Source of the DNA: JAJRRS01 sp965230275
GTDB lineage: Bacteria; Planctomycetota; Phycisphaerae; Phycisphaerales; Phycisphaeraceae
NCBI GenBank assembly: GCA_965230275.1
Contig: CBDDKO010000002.1
Coordinates: 2,108,001 to 2,172,000, forward strand
Direction: 5' to 3'
DNA: 64,000 bases
In this document: in pieces, positions 16,100 to 24,830 of the stretch
How the letters are laid out: each line of letters opens with the position of its first letter
Position numbering within the stretch: position 1 is the stretch's first letter
Made by a program: the position numbers and the translations under genes
The notes under the pieces: model-generated
Told to the model about the DNA's origin: nothing
Databases searched by the model: none
What the model saw: the letters and a program-made list of their open reading frames with translations, nothing else

Positions 16100-18160
16100 T
16101 CACTCCGCGATCGCGCTGATGAAGCCGGTCGGGCGCATCAGCCGGACGGTAGCGCCCTTGGGCGCGTCGAGCGTGACCTCGGCCGACTCGCCGGGGCTGA
16201 GTGTCGGCATCTGCACCTCGGCGACCACCTCGCCGGCGTCGTCGATCGCCTGCACGCGGTAGCCGCGCAGCGTCATGACGGGGAAGTCCGAGCGGGACGT
16301 GACCTTCACCTGTAACGGCTGATCACGTGTCACCTCAAGGAACGCCGGCGATAGGTCCTCCTGCATCGCGTCATATAGCGCACGCGGCTTGCGGTCCGGG
16401 TCCACGATGCCCCACGGGCGGTAGCCATTGACATTCGTCCCGGGGTATCGGCTGCGGTAATCGTTGAAGGACCAGTAAGCCAGACCCATTACGTAGTCGC
16501 GCTGGCGTACGGCCTCAAGCGTCTCACGGAAGTGCTTGATGCGCTGCTCTTCACTCGCCTGGTCGGCGCGCTTGCCGTACTCACTGATCAGGATCGGCTT
16601 GTCGGGCCATCGCTTGTGCAGCTGGTCCAGGTTCTTGCCCGCGCCTTCGCCGGACATGTAGTAGTTGATGCTGATGAAGTCCACCCAGTGCATGCTGCGG
16701 GCTTCGTTCGACGGGACCTTCTGCCCGGTGGCGTAGCCCAGAGCCGCGAACGTCGTCGGGCGTGTCGGGTCGAGCCGCTTGGCCTGCGCCACAAACGTAC
16801 GGGTCCAGTCCACGCCCTCAGGCTTCCAGGACTGGTACTCATTGCCCACGGACCAGCCGATCACGCTGGGATGGTTCCAACTCGACTCGATCATCTCGGT
16901 GAGCTGGCCGCGGAAGTTGTCGCGGTATCGCTTGTCACTGAGCTCGCCCGGGCCGAGCCCCCAGCTGGGGACCTCGCAGATGATGAGCATGCCGTGACGG
17001 TCAGCCCAGTCGAGCATCGCTTTGGATAGCGGGTAGTGCTGCAGGCGGTGCAGCTCCAGGCCGGCCCGTTTCATCAGGCCCATGTCCAGCTCGATCAGCT
17101 CCTCCGGCTCAAGCCCGCCGTGCACCGGGTGGCCCTCGGCCCGGTTCGCGCCCGCCATGCGGATCGTTTCGCCGTTCAGCAACAACACGCCGTTCTTGAT
17201 CTCGATCGATCGGATGCCGAACGTGTCCTCTCGGGAATGGGACTTGCCGTCATTGGATGCGGACTCGACCGTGACACGGCTGGTATACAGTTGCGGCGTG
17301 TCCGGCGACCACAGCGACACCGCGCCGGCAGGCACCGTCACCTTCAGCTTCGCCTCCCCTACCGCCCCGGCGGGGATCTTGACACGATGGGCGGCCACTT
17401 CGCCGGTAAACGTGGACGACGCGCTCGAGACAGGCTGTATGGAACCCGAGACCGAGGCCGTGACGGTGCGGGACGATGCGTTGCGTACAAAGACCGTCAC
17501 CGTCACGTCCGCGTCGCCGCGGGGCAGTTCTGGCCGGGTATCGATCTTCTGGTTGGTGATGTAGACCGCCGGGCTGACGACCAGCCGGGCCAAGCGCAGC
17601 AGCCCGCCGTAGTTCCACCAGGGGTAGAGCTGGGCCGCGGGTGCGCCGTTGAGGCGCGGGCCGGGGATGTCCCCGGGGCCCCAGCGGTTGTCCACCTTGA
17701 CCGCCACATGGTTGTACTTGCCCGGCCGGACGTGCTCGGAGATGTCCAGCTCGAAAGGGGTGTGGTCGCCGAGGTGTTTGCCGGCGGGCTTGCCGTTGAC
17801 CCACACCTCGCACTTGCCACCGATCCGGTCGAACTGCAGCCGGTACACCGCTCCGTCGCCGCCGTCGGGCGTGTTGATCGACTTGCGGTACCACGCGACG
17901 CCGGTCCATTCGTAACGCGGGTCGGTCAGCTGGTCGTGCGGGACGGTGACCTTGTCCCAGCCTTTAACGTCGAGCCAGCTCTTGCCGTCCCAGTCGTTCG
18001 GCACGGTGTTCCACTTATACTCTTCGCCCTTTTCAAGCGGGTCGAGGGCAAAGTTCCATGTTTCGTCGAGGCTGACAACCTGGTCTTGCGCGTGGGCCGT
18101 GCACACGGAAAATAATGTCAGCACACAGAGCATCGATACGAAGCGTATGAAGGTAGTCAT
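16100..18160 (-). CDS. Secreted GH2 family glycoside hydrolase (beta-galactosidase/glucuronidase-like)
   Basis: 686 aa. Signal peptide about 1-24 (VSMLCVLTLFSVCTAHAQ). A sugar-binding beta-domain about 60-205 carries typical GH2 motifs (WYRKSINTP, FDRIGGKCEVWVNGKPAGKHLGDHTPFELDIS). An Ig-like domain (about 210-320) and TIM barrel (about 325-600) follow, with acid/base E441 in WSVGNEYQSW and nucleophile E527 in ILISEYGKRA. It is an exo-acting enzyme expected to remove terminal beta-linked galactose, glucuronate or a related sugar. It starts 9 bp after the sulfatase stop, so it forms an operon in which desulfation and exo-cleavage are paired. Confidence 0.92.
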   Translation of the reverse strand: MTTFIRFVSMLCVLTLFSVCTAHAQDQVVSLDETWNFALDPLEKGEEYKWNTVPNDWDGKSWLDVKGWDKVTVPHDQLTDPRYEWTGVAWYRKSINTPDGGDGAVYRLQFDRIGGKCEVWVNGKPAGKHLGDHTPFELDISEHVRPGKYNHVAVKVDNRWGPGDIPGPRLNGAPAAQLYPWWNYGGLLRLARLVVSPAVYITNQKIDTRPELPRGDADVTVTVFVRNASSRTVTASVSGSIQPVSSASSTFTGEVAAHRVKIPAGAVGEAKLKVTVPAGAVSLWSPDTPQLYTSRVTVESASNDGKSHSREDTFGIRSIEIKNGVLLLNGETIRMAGANRAEGHPVHGGLEPEELIELDMGLMKRAGLELHRLQHYPLSKAMLDWADRHGMLIICEVPSWGLGPGELSDKRYRDNFRGQLTEMIESSWNHPSVIGWSVGNEYQSWKPEGVDWTRTFVAQAKRLDPTRPTTFAALGYATGQKVPSNEARSMHWVDFISINYYMSGEGAGKNLDQLHKRWPDKPILISEYGKRADQASEEQRIKHFRETLEAVRQRDYVMGLAYWSFNDYRSRYPGTNVNGYRPWGIVDPDRKPRALYDAMQEDLSPAFLEVTRDQPLQVKVTSRSDFPVMTLRGYRVQAIDDAGEVVAEVQMPTLSPGESAEVTLDAPKGATVRLMRPTGFISAIAE

Positions 18161-18169
18161 CGGATTGAA

Positions 18170-19612
18170 TCACTCCGGTTGGGTCAAGGGGTAGTCTTGA
18201 TAATACAGCATGCGGTTCTTCTTCTTCCAGTAGTTCCCGCTGAACCACCGGGGCGTGTCCTCCAAGCTCTCCTCCCACTCGGCGAGCTTGATCATCAGTT
18301 CACGGACGCGCTGCGGTTGCTCGCCGGCGAGGTCGTTCACTTCGCTGACATCTTTCGAGAGGTCATAAAGCTGGGGCGTGGCGTGAGTGGTACGGATCAG
18401 CTTCCAGTCGCCGTCGCGCATCGCGGCCCCGCGGTGGGTGATGCGCCAGTACATGGTGTCGTGGGGGTGTTCGTCGCCGCGTTCGCCTTTGAGATATGGC
18501 AACAGATCGACGCCGTCGTATATCTTGCCGTCCAGCTTGCCGTCCTTAATCTGCCAGGGCGAGCCGGCGGCGGCCAGGAACGTGGGCAACAGGTCCAGCG
18601 CGATGAACGGCTCGGTATACGTCGTGCCCTTGGGCAGCTTCCCGTCGGGCCAGGTGAAGATGAACGGCACGTGCATCCCGCCGTCAAAGAAGATGCTCTT
18701 CTGCCCGCGCAGCGGCGCGTTGATCGACTGCGACGTGCCGTCGACGATCCCGCCGTTGTCGCTGAAGAAGACGATCAGGGTGTTGTCGTACTGCCCGGTG
18801 TCCTTGAGGTGTTGCACAAGTTTGCCGACGTTTTCATCGAGGCAATGCTGCATCGCCAGCATGGTCCGGCGTTTCTTGTCCTTGATGTGGGCGAACCTGT
18901 CCAGGTCTTCCTGCTTGGCTTGCAGCGGGGTGTGCGGGGTGTCGTGCGCCAGGTAAACGAACCAAGGCTCGCCTTCGGGGACGTTGTCGATGAAGTTGAG
19001 CGCCTCGACGGTGTACCAGTCGGTGGTGTAGGGCACGTCGATCTTGCTGACCGGCTCGCGCTGGCGGTACATCTGTTTGTCCTTGACCTTGGGGAAGTAG
19101 CCGTGGCCCTTGTACCGGCCGAAGTAGTAGTCGAACCCGCGCGCGTTGGGGTGGAAGTGAGCACCGCCGCCCAGGTGCCACTTGCCGATGCAGGCGGTGC
19201 GGTAGCCCAGCTGCTTGAGCCGGTCCGCCATGGTGACTTCGCTTATCGGCAGGCCGATCTGGTCCTGAACAAAGTATTCCTTCGCGCCGACGATGTTGTG
19301 CTCGTGCCCGAACCGGCTCTGGTACCGCCCTGTCATCAGCCCGGCCCGCGACGGCGAGCAGACCGTGCCCGAGACGTACCCGTTGGTGCAGCGCACCCCG
19401 TCCGCCGCCAGGGCGTCGATGTTCGGCGTCTCTAATTGCTTCGAGCCGTAGCAGCTCAGGTCCCCGTAGCCCATGTCGTCGGCGAGGATGATCAACAGGT
19501 TGGGCATCGCATCGGGTGCGCCTGCTGCACACGCGCTGTGGGGATGCACGAACAAGACCGTGCCCATCAAAAGTAGAAGGCCCAGGACCTGCATATGACA
19601 TCGCGGATGCAT
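18170..19612 (-). CDS. Secreted formylglycine-dependent sulfatase (S1)
   Basis: 480 aa. Signal peptide (LGLLLLMGTVLFVHPHSACAAG) then the S1 sulfatase fold. The metal-binding start is NLLIILADDMGYGD. The formylglycine motif is C85-S-P-S-R with AGLMTGRY after it, followed by IGKWHLGGG and the metal site FFSDNGG. It hydrolyses sulfate esters on sugars after C85 is oxidised by a formylglycine-generating enzyme, which is not encoded in this window. First gene of a two-gene operon with the GH2 enzyme. A strong inverted repeat lies 26-62 bp upstream of the start codon. Confidence 0.94.
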   Translation of the reverse strand: MHPRCHMQVLGLLLLMGTVLFVHPHSACAAGAPDAMPNLLIILADDMGYGDLSCYGSKQLETPNIDALAADGVRCTNGYVSGTVCSPSRAGLMTGRYQSRFGHEHNIVGAKEYFVQDQIGLPISEVTMADRLKQLGYRTACIGKWHLGGGAHFHPNARGFDYYFGRYKGHGYFPKVKDKQMYRQREPVSKIDVPYTTDWYTVEALNFIDNVPEGEPWFVYLAHDTPHTPLQAKQEDLDRFAHIKDKKRRTMLAMQHCLDENVGKLVQHLKDTGQYDNTLIVFFSDNGGIVDGTSQSINAPLRGQKSIFFDGGMHVPFIFTWPDGKLPKGTTYTEPFIALDLLPTFLAAAGSPWQIKDGKLDGKIYDGVDLLPYLKGERGDEHPHDTMYWRITHRGAAMRDGDWKLIRTTHATPQLYDLSKDVSEVNDLAGEQPQRVRELMIKLAEWEESLEDTPRWFSGNYWKKKNRMLYYQDYPLTQPE

Positions 19613-20086
19613 GGCGGATAAGGCTCCAAGTGGTGGCAGGATGTCCTCTGATCCTAATTGAGGATGGACATCCTACCTGTAACCCATTAGCCCAACGAGG
19701 ATCGATCGCGCCGTATTTCTTACATTATGCGACGCCCTAAAGCCGCATGCGTAAGAATCTGGGCGACTTTGGCGGCCTGAACAAGCCAGGGTGTGCGCAT
19801 GTGTGCAGTTTTTCTCCGGTTCCTGACATCCATCTATGGTCTGCGTAAATAGAAAGATATTGGCCGCAATAAAAGATGGCACGGCGCAAATGCTGGGCTA
19901 AAATTTAACAGGTTAAAGATAGCTTGGAGGACGAGGAACGGGAGGATATCCGACTCATTCAGAGTCAGCCGGTACGCACTTCACAACGCGTGCCCATTAA
20001 GGCCATCCCGCCCCAGAACCCTCATGTCACGTGTTCAAATGTCATCTTGCTTTGTCTTTATTACTTAGAGGAGAGGAGATTCTTCC
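19613..20086. other. Intergenic region between divergent sulfatase and PEP-CTERM genes
   Basis: 474 bp. It holds the nested inverted repeat at 19638-19674 and presumably both promoters. A TGGCACG-like string near 19878 does not have sigma-54 spacing. No ORF with coding character. Confidence 0.55.
19638..19674 (-). promoter_or_regulatory. Nested inverted repeat upstream of sulfatase-GH2 operon
   Basis: Outer arms AGGATGTCC and GGACATCCT (9 bp, perfect) enclose inner arms ATCCT and AGGAT with a 5-nt loop and one 4-nt bulge. In RNA this would be a strong 14-bp hairpin in the sulfatase 5' leader. In DNA it could be an operator. Confidence 0.45.
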
Positions 20087-20824
20087 ATGATTCGTAAACC
20101 CTTGACCATGACTGCCGCGATGGGTATCGCAGTCCTGCTAGCGGGGCAGGCTTCGGCTGTCACCGTCCCGCTGAACGCCACGAACGACAACCGTTCGCGG
20201 TCGGACGCCGCGACTGGCAACTCCGAAACCAGTTCGTCGGACCTGATCGGTAACGTCACCGGAACGCGTTGGCACCGTGCCGTGCTGTCCTTCGACCTGA
20301 CCAGCATCCCCGATGGCTCGGTCATCAACAGCGTCACACTCGACGCCACGTTCGATCCCGACGGCTCGGGTAACTCCGCCAACTTCGATGACGGCACCGC
20401 CGACATCATCGTGGCCGAGATGCTTGAGAACCCCGACCGGGTCAACGGCTGGAACTACAATGCCCAGAGCTTCGGCCCCGACCAGACCGGCAACACCGCC
20501 GATGACGTCGCGTGGGCAACCGCCGGCGCCACCTTGGGTGCTGCCCTGTCCTCGGTCTCCGACACGACCTACGACCCCGAAGGCATCGCGGCCGGGACCG
20601 CGTTCAACTGGGCCTCGAGCGCAGGTTTCGTGACCGCCATCAGCAACAACCTCGCCGACGACGAGATCCTCCTGCAGGTGCTGATCCCCGGCGTCGAAGC
20701 CGGTGGCCGTTCGTTCGTCCGCTCGAACAACGACTTCGTCCTGACCGTTGACTACGTGCCCGAACCGGCCAGCCTGGCGCTTCTGGGTATGGGCGGCCTG
20801 GCGATATTCAGCCGTCGTCGCTGA
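20087..20824 (+). CDS. PEP-CTERM protein, DNRLRE-like beta-sandwich
   Basis: 245 aa with a strong SD (GGAGAGGAG) upstream. Signal peptide MIRKPLTMTAAMGIAVLLAGQASA, a single beta-sandwich domain, and tail PEPASLALLGMGGLAIFSRRR. The N-terminal NATNDNRSRSDAATGN and the later WHRAVLSFDLTSIPDGSVINSVTLDATF resemble carbohydrate-binding-like modules seen in other bacterial exoproteins. No catalytic residues are evident. Probably a surface or matrix protein sorted by exosortase. It is followed by a good terminator, so it is transcribed alone. Confidence 0.85.
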   Translation: MIRKPLTMTAAMGIAVLLAGQASAVTVPLNATNDNRSRSDAATGNSETSSSDLIGNVTGTRWHRAVLSFDLTSIPDGSVINSVTLDATFDPDGSGNSANFDDGTADIIVAEMLENPDRVNGWNYNAQSFGPDQTGNTADDVAWATAGATLGAALSSVSDTTYDPEGIAAGTAFNWASSAGFVTAISNNLADDEILLQVLIPGVEAGGRSFVRSNNDFVLTVDYVPEPASLALLGMGGLAIFSRRR

Positions 20825-20858
20825 TCGACCCACTGTTCAAGCAACCTCCAAACATCAA

Positions 20859-20891
20859 CCCCGGCCCGACACCCGTTCGGCCGGGGTTTTT
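20859..20891 (+). terminator. Rho-independent terminator
   Basis: Stem CCCCGGCC / GGCCGGGG with a 12-nt loop followed by TTTTT, 35 bp after the PEP-CTERM gene stop. Confidence 0.85.
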
Positions 20892-21079
20892 CATGGGGTG
20901 GCGTGTCGCAATGGTGAAGATAATTGACGGATTATCCCATTGCTATCCACATCCGAACAGCGTTTAATATAGTCGGTCAGAGGCTTTAGTCAGTCATGTG
21001 GTTCCGCAGCCGGCTGGCCATGTATTAGTCCGGATTCTACCGGTAGGCTTATCGTTCATCACACTCGGAGGTTTTCAAC

Positions 21080-21955
21080 ATGACCCCGGTCACAAAAAAT
21101 CGCAACACGCCACTTCGCCGTCATGCCTTTACGCTGATTGAATTGCTCGTGGTCATCAGCATCATTGCCTTGCTGGTGGGTATCCTTTTGCCGGCGCTGG
21201 GCGCAGCCAGGAAGGCCGCGATTAAAGCGCAGTGCCTTGCGAACACACGCAGCCAGGTGCAGATGGTCATCTCGATGGCCACAGACGACGAGGATAAGTT
21301 GCCGCCGCTGTCCAGACGCCCCGCTAGCGGCAACAATAACGTGTCACCCTACCATGTCTGGTGGAAACAACGCGAGAAAGCTGAAGAGTACGGGCTCGTA
21401 AAGGAGATGGTCTACTGCCCGGCGAATATCGATGACTGGAATCCGGATGGCCCGGACCAGTTCTGGGATGGCGGCGACTGGTCGGTCTGGTCGTATGCCT
21501 ACTTCGGCAACAACAACCGTTTTGACCCGTCCGAAGTCCCCCCGAAGTCCAGCCGTTATGTTGGGGATGATAAGTTCTTCTTCAAAAAAACAGGCGATCT
21601 CTACTTCCATCGGACCACCTACGATAACGCCAAATCGGATATGCTCTTCGCGGACTTGACACGTACTTATCCCGTCAGCGGCGGCACGGCCGGGACTTTT
21701 TATGACCGAGAGAAAAACCGCCGAGGTGCCAACCACGTCGATGCCGAGTTCCCCAACCCGGACGGCAGCATCCCCGGCGGCAACGGCGGCGGGCACGAGG
21801 CGTATCTCGATGGTCACGCGGAATGGATTGGTCAGGAAGACATGTCACAGATGTACACAGCCACCATCACCGGCCGAACCCTGTTTCTTTACTTCTATGG
21901 CGGGCTAGAATATGAGGGCAGCGGCAGTAGCGGCGGCGGCGGGCCGCAGCGCTAA
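21080..21955 (+). CDS. Prepilin-type pseudopilin-like protein
   Basis: 291 aa with GGAGG 9 nt upstream of the ATG. A short basic leader precedes the type IV prepilin motif AFTLIELLVVISIIALLVGILLPALGAARKAA (cleavage and N-methylation before the Phe/Thr, E at +5). A soluble beta-rich domain follows, ending GGHEAYLDGHAEWIGQ, the DG-H-x-EW variant of the H-x9-DG tail common in planctomycete pseudopilins. It would be processed by prepilin peptidase and inserted in the inner membrane as part of a type II secretion or pilus-like system. No other T2SS genes are nearby; such orphan pseudopilins are numerous in these genomes. Confidence 0.9.
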   Translation: MTPVTKNRNTPLRRHAFTLIELLVVISIIALLVGILLPALGAARKAAIKAQCLANTRSQVQMVISMATDDEDKLPPLSRRPASGNNNVSPYHVWWKQREKAEEYGLVKEMVYCPANIDDWNPDGPDQFWDGGDWSVWSYAYFGNNNRFDPSEVPPKSSRYVGDDKFFFKKTGDLYFHRTTYDNAKSDMLFADLTRTYPVSGGTAGTFYDREKNRRGANHVDAEFPNPDGSIPGGNGGGHEAYLDGHAEWIGQEDMSQMYTATITGRTLFLYFYGGLEYEGSGSSGGGGPQR

Positions 21956-22418
21956 TATCGATTTTCACATCGATCCAGACATTCACCCACACGGGCCGTC
22001 CATATCAGGGCGGCCCGTGTTGCATTCACGGGGAAGCTGGCTGCGTTGGAGGTGATTTGACGCGGGACCGTCCGGCCTGCAGCGCGGTAAATAATCATAG
22101 AAATCCCCCCATGTGAACCCAAATTTAACCCCATGTGCCAAGGGAGAGGACCAGGACCACAGCCAGCGGGCATTATCGGACGCGATTCAACCCCGCCAGC
22201 CCCTATATGTCGCAATCCTGAAGAATAAGGACGGCATCAGACCTACCCTTAACGCCTGTCATGAGGCACAATTAGCATGTACTTGGATAGGAGCCAAATG
22301 ACTAACGGGGCAGGGAGTCTGTGCGAGGCGCTGGCGTTGTCATGAGCCGGTGTCGGGTCGTTGATCGGCCACGGCTTGACCGCCCGCAGTTCCTTTGGCC
22401 CGAGATGGAGTTTCGAAC
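21956..22418. other. Intergenic region after pseudopilin gene
   Basis: 463 bp with the hairpin at 21989-22020 and the presumed promoter of the FAD oxidoreductase operon. I see no ORF with coding character. Confidence 0.55.
21989..22020 (+). terminator. Terminator-like hairpin
   Basis: Perfect 10-bp arms ACACGGGCCG / CGGCCCGTGT with a 12-nt loop, 34 bp after the pseudopilin stop. The T-tract is poor (TGCATT). Confidence 0.6.
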
Positions 22419-24785
22419 ATGTATGTTGCCCAAGCAGAGAACCAACGCGCCCTGAAGACAGAGCGTCTGGATACCGACCTGGTGATCGTCGGTGGTGGTC
22501 TGGCAGGTACGTGTGCCGCCGTCACCGCGGCGCGGGCCGGGCTGAAGGTGGTGCTGATCCAGGACCGGCCGGTGCTCGGTGGTAACGCGTCCAGCGAGGT
22601 CCGCTTGTGGATCCTCGGGGCGACCAGCCACATGGGCAACAACAACCGCTGGGCCCGTGAGGGCGGGCTGATCGACGAGGTCCTCGTCGAAAACATGTAC
22701 CGCAATCCCGAGGGCAACGCCCTGATCTTCGACACGATCCTGCTGGAGAAGGTCGCTAACGAATCGAACATCACACTGCTGCTGAACACGGCCGTGTTCG
22801 AGGCGAGCAAGTCTGCCCCGGACAAGATCGAATCCGTGCGTGCGTTCTGCAGCCAGAACAGCATGATGTACGACGTACACGCCCCGCTGTTCTGCGACGC
22901 TTCCGGCGACGGCGTGCTGGGTTTCATGACCGGCGCGGCGTTCCGCATGGGTGCCGAGTCGAGCGATGAGTTCGACGAGGGGTTCGCGCCCGACACCGAA
23001 TACGGCGAGCTGCTCGGGCATTCGCTCTACTTCTACACCAAGAACACCGGCCGGCCCGTCACGTTCGTGCCGCCCGAGTTTGCCTTGAACGACATCACCA
23101 AGATCCCGCGTTACAAAAACTTCAACGCCGAGGAAGACGGCTGCCAGCTGTGGTGGATCGAGTACGGCGGTCGGCTGGACACCGTCCACGACACCGAGCA
23201 GATCAAGTGGGAGCTGTGGAAGGTGGTCTACGGGGTATGGGACTACATCAAGAACTCCGGGCTTTTCCCCGAGTCGCAGAACCTGACGCTTGAATGGGTC
23301 GGCACGATCCCCGGCAAGCGTGAGAGCCGGCGGTTCGAGGGCGACTACATGCTCAGCCAGAAGGACGTCATCGAGCAGCGCGAGCATGACGACGCGGTGA
23401 GCTTCGGCGGTTGGGCGATCGACCTGCACCCGGCCGACGGTGTGTTCAGCGAGAAGCCCGGCTGCTCGCAGTGGCACAGCAAGGGCGTCTACCAGATCCC
23501 CTACCGCTGCATGTACAGCAAGAACATCAGCAACCTGTTCCTGGGCGGGCGGATCATCAGCGCGACGCACGTGGCGTTCGGCTCGTCGCGCGTGATGGCG
23601 ACGTGCGCCCACGGCGGCCAGGCGGTCGCACAGGCGGCGGCGCTCTGCAAAGAGCAGCAGGTGATGCCGCGTGACCTGCTCGAAGCAGATCGCATGAGCG
23701 AGCTGCAACGGCGTCTGCTGCGTATCGGACAACACATCCCGGGGCTGAAGGTTGAAGACACGGAAGACCTGGCGACTAGCGCCACCACCAAGGCCAGCAG
23801 CCAATACGCGCTGGCCGGGTTGCCGGCGACGGACCGGATGACCCCGCTGGATTGTTCGCGCGGGCTGCTGCTGCCGATGACAAAGGGGCGGGTGCCGAAG
23901 GTCTCGTTCTGGGTGCAGGCCGACCAGTCCACACACCTGGCGGTGCAGCTGCGTGGTTCGAGCAAGCCGGGCAACTTCACGCCCGACGAGGTCCTCGCCT
24001 CCAAGCTGGTCTCGCTGTCGCCCCAGTCGGGCAAATCGAAGAAGCAGCGCGTACTCGCGGCAGTCGAAGGCGGCGATACACAGTGCGATGAGCGCAACGA
24101 GCAGGCCACGCTGCAGAAGGTCGAAGTGGACTTCGGGACGTTTATCGAGTCGCCGAGGTACCTGATGATCTGCCTGCTGGCGAATGAGCGCGTGTCGGTG
24201 GCACAAAGCGACGCGCTGGTCACGGGCATGATGGCGCTGCGTCATAAAGCGAACACCAAGGTGTCTAAGGGCGGCGCGAACCAGACGCCCCCGGATGACA
24301 TCGGCGTGGAGTCGTTCGAGTTCTGGCTGCCCGAGCGTCGGCCCAAGGGCCAGCTGCCGGCGATGCGTTTCGACCCGCCGATCGAGGGCTTCGCGCCCGA
24401 GCAGGTCACTGAGGGTGCCGAACGGCCGACCGATCAGGCGAACGCCTGGGTCGCGTCGCTTGACGATCAGGAGCCCTGGGTCGAGTTGTCATGGGATGCG
24501 CCCAAGACGATCAGCCGGGTGTCGGTGTCGTTCGACACGGACCTGGACCACGCGATGGAGTCCGTGCTGATGGGTCACCCCGAGCGGGTGATGCCGTTCT
24601 GCGTTCGCAACGCCAAGCTGGTGGACGATAGCGGTCACACGGTCGCGGAACTGAACAACAACCACCAGACCCGCTGGACCGTCCAGCTGGACAAGCCGTT
24701 AACGACGCGCTCGCTTCGGCTTGTCTGCGATCATCCGGATGAGAAGACACCCGCCTCGGTGTTCCGCATCCGCTGCTTCGCTTGA
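22419..24785 (+). CDS. FAD-dependent oxidoreductase with C-terminal beta-sandwich
   Basis: 788 aa from the ATG at 22419 (GGAG 8 nt upstream; an upstream TTG at 22395 lacks an SD). The N-terminal FAD-binding Rossmann motif is DLVIVGGGLAGTCAAVTAARAGLKVVLIQDRPVLGGNASSE, followed by the FAD_oxidored domain to about 450 (DASGDGVLGFMTGA, KNISNLFLGGRIISATHVAFGS). Residues about 480-788 form two beta-sandwich regions; the last is discoidin-like (EPWVELSWDAPKTISRVSVSFD). It has no signal peptide, so it is cytoplasmic. It heads an operon with three sulfatases (45 bp to the next start). Such enzymes are common beside polysaccharide utilisation genes, but the substrate is not known. Confidence 0.85.
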   Translation: MYVAQAENQRALKTERLDTDLVIVGGGLAGTCAAVTAARAGLKVVLIQDRPVLGGNASSEVRLWILGATSHMGNNNRWAREGGLIDEVLVENMYRNPEGNALIFDTILLEKVANESNITLLLNTAVFEASKSAPDKIESVRAFCSQNSMMYDVHAPLFCDASGDGVLGFMTGAAFRMGAESSDEFDEGFAPDTEYGELLGHSLYFYTKNTGRPVTFVPPEFALNDITKIPRYKNFNAEEDGCQLWWIEYGGRLDTVHDTEQIKWELWKVVYGVWDYIKNSGLFPESQNLTLEWVGTIPGKRESRRFEGDYMLSQKDVIEQREHDDAVSFGGWAIDLHPADGVFSEKPGCSQWHSKGVYQIPYRCMYSKNISNLFLGGRIISATHVAFGSSRVMATCAHGGQAVAQAAALCKEQQVMPRDLLEADRMSELQRRLLRIGQHIPGLKVEDTEDLATSATTKASSQYALAGLPATDRMTPLDCSRGLLLPMTKGRVPKVSFWVQADQSTHLAVQLRGSSKPGNFTPDEVLASKLVSLSPQSGKSKKQRVLAAVEGGDTQCDERNEQATLQKVEVDFGTFIESPRYLMICLLANERVSVAQSDALVTGMMALRHKANTKVSKGGANQTPPDDIGVESFEFWLPERRPKGQLPAMRFDPPIEGFAPEQVTEGAERPTDQANAWVASLDDQEPWVELSWDAPKTISRVSVSFDTDLDHAMESVLMGHPERVMPFCVRNAKLVDDSGHTVAELNNNHQTRWTVQLDKPLTTRSLRLVCDHPDEKTPASVFRIRCFA

Positions 24786-24830
24786 GCAGGCCGGGACGAC
24801 ACAACACTCCGGGGCAAATGTTGGAGGATC

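Noticed and set aside
19875..19900. Sigma-54 promoter-like TGGCACG followed by TGC
   Set aside because: Twelve bases separate the GG and GC elements; sigma-54 promoters need ten.
22302..24245. Long minus-strand open frame antisense to the FAD oxidoreductase
   Set aside because: Arg/His/Leu-rich shadow frame; the opposite strand encodes a clear FAD-binding protein.
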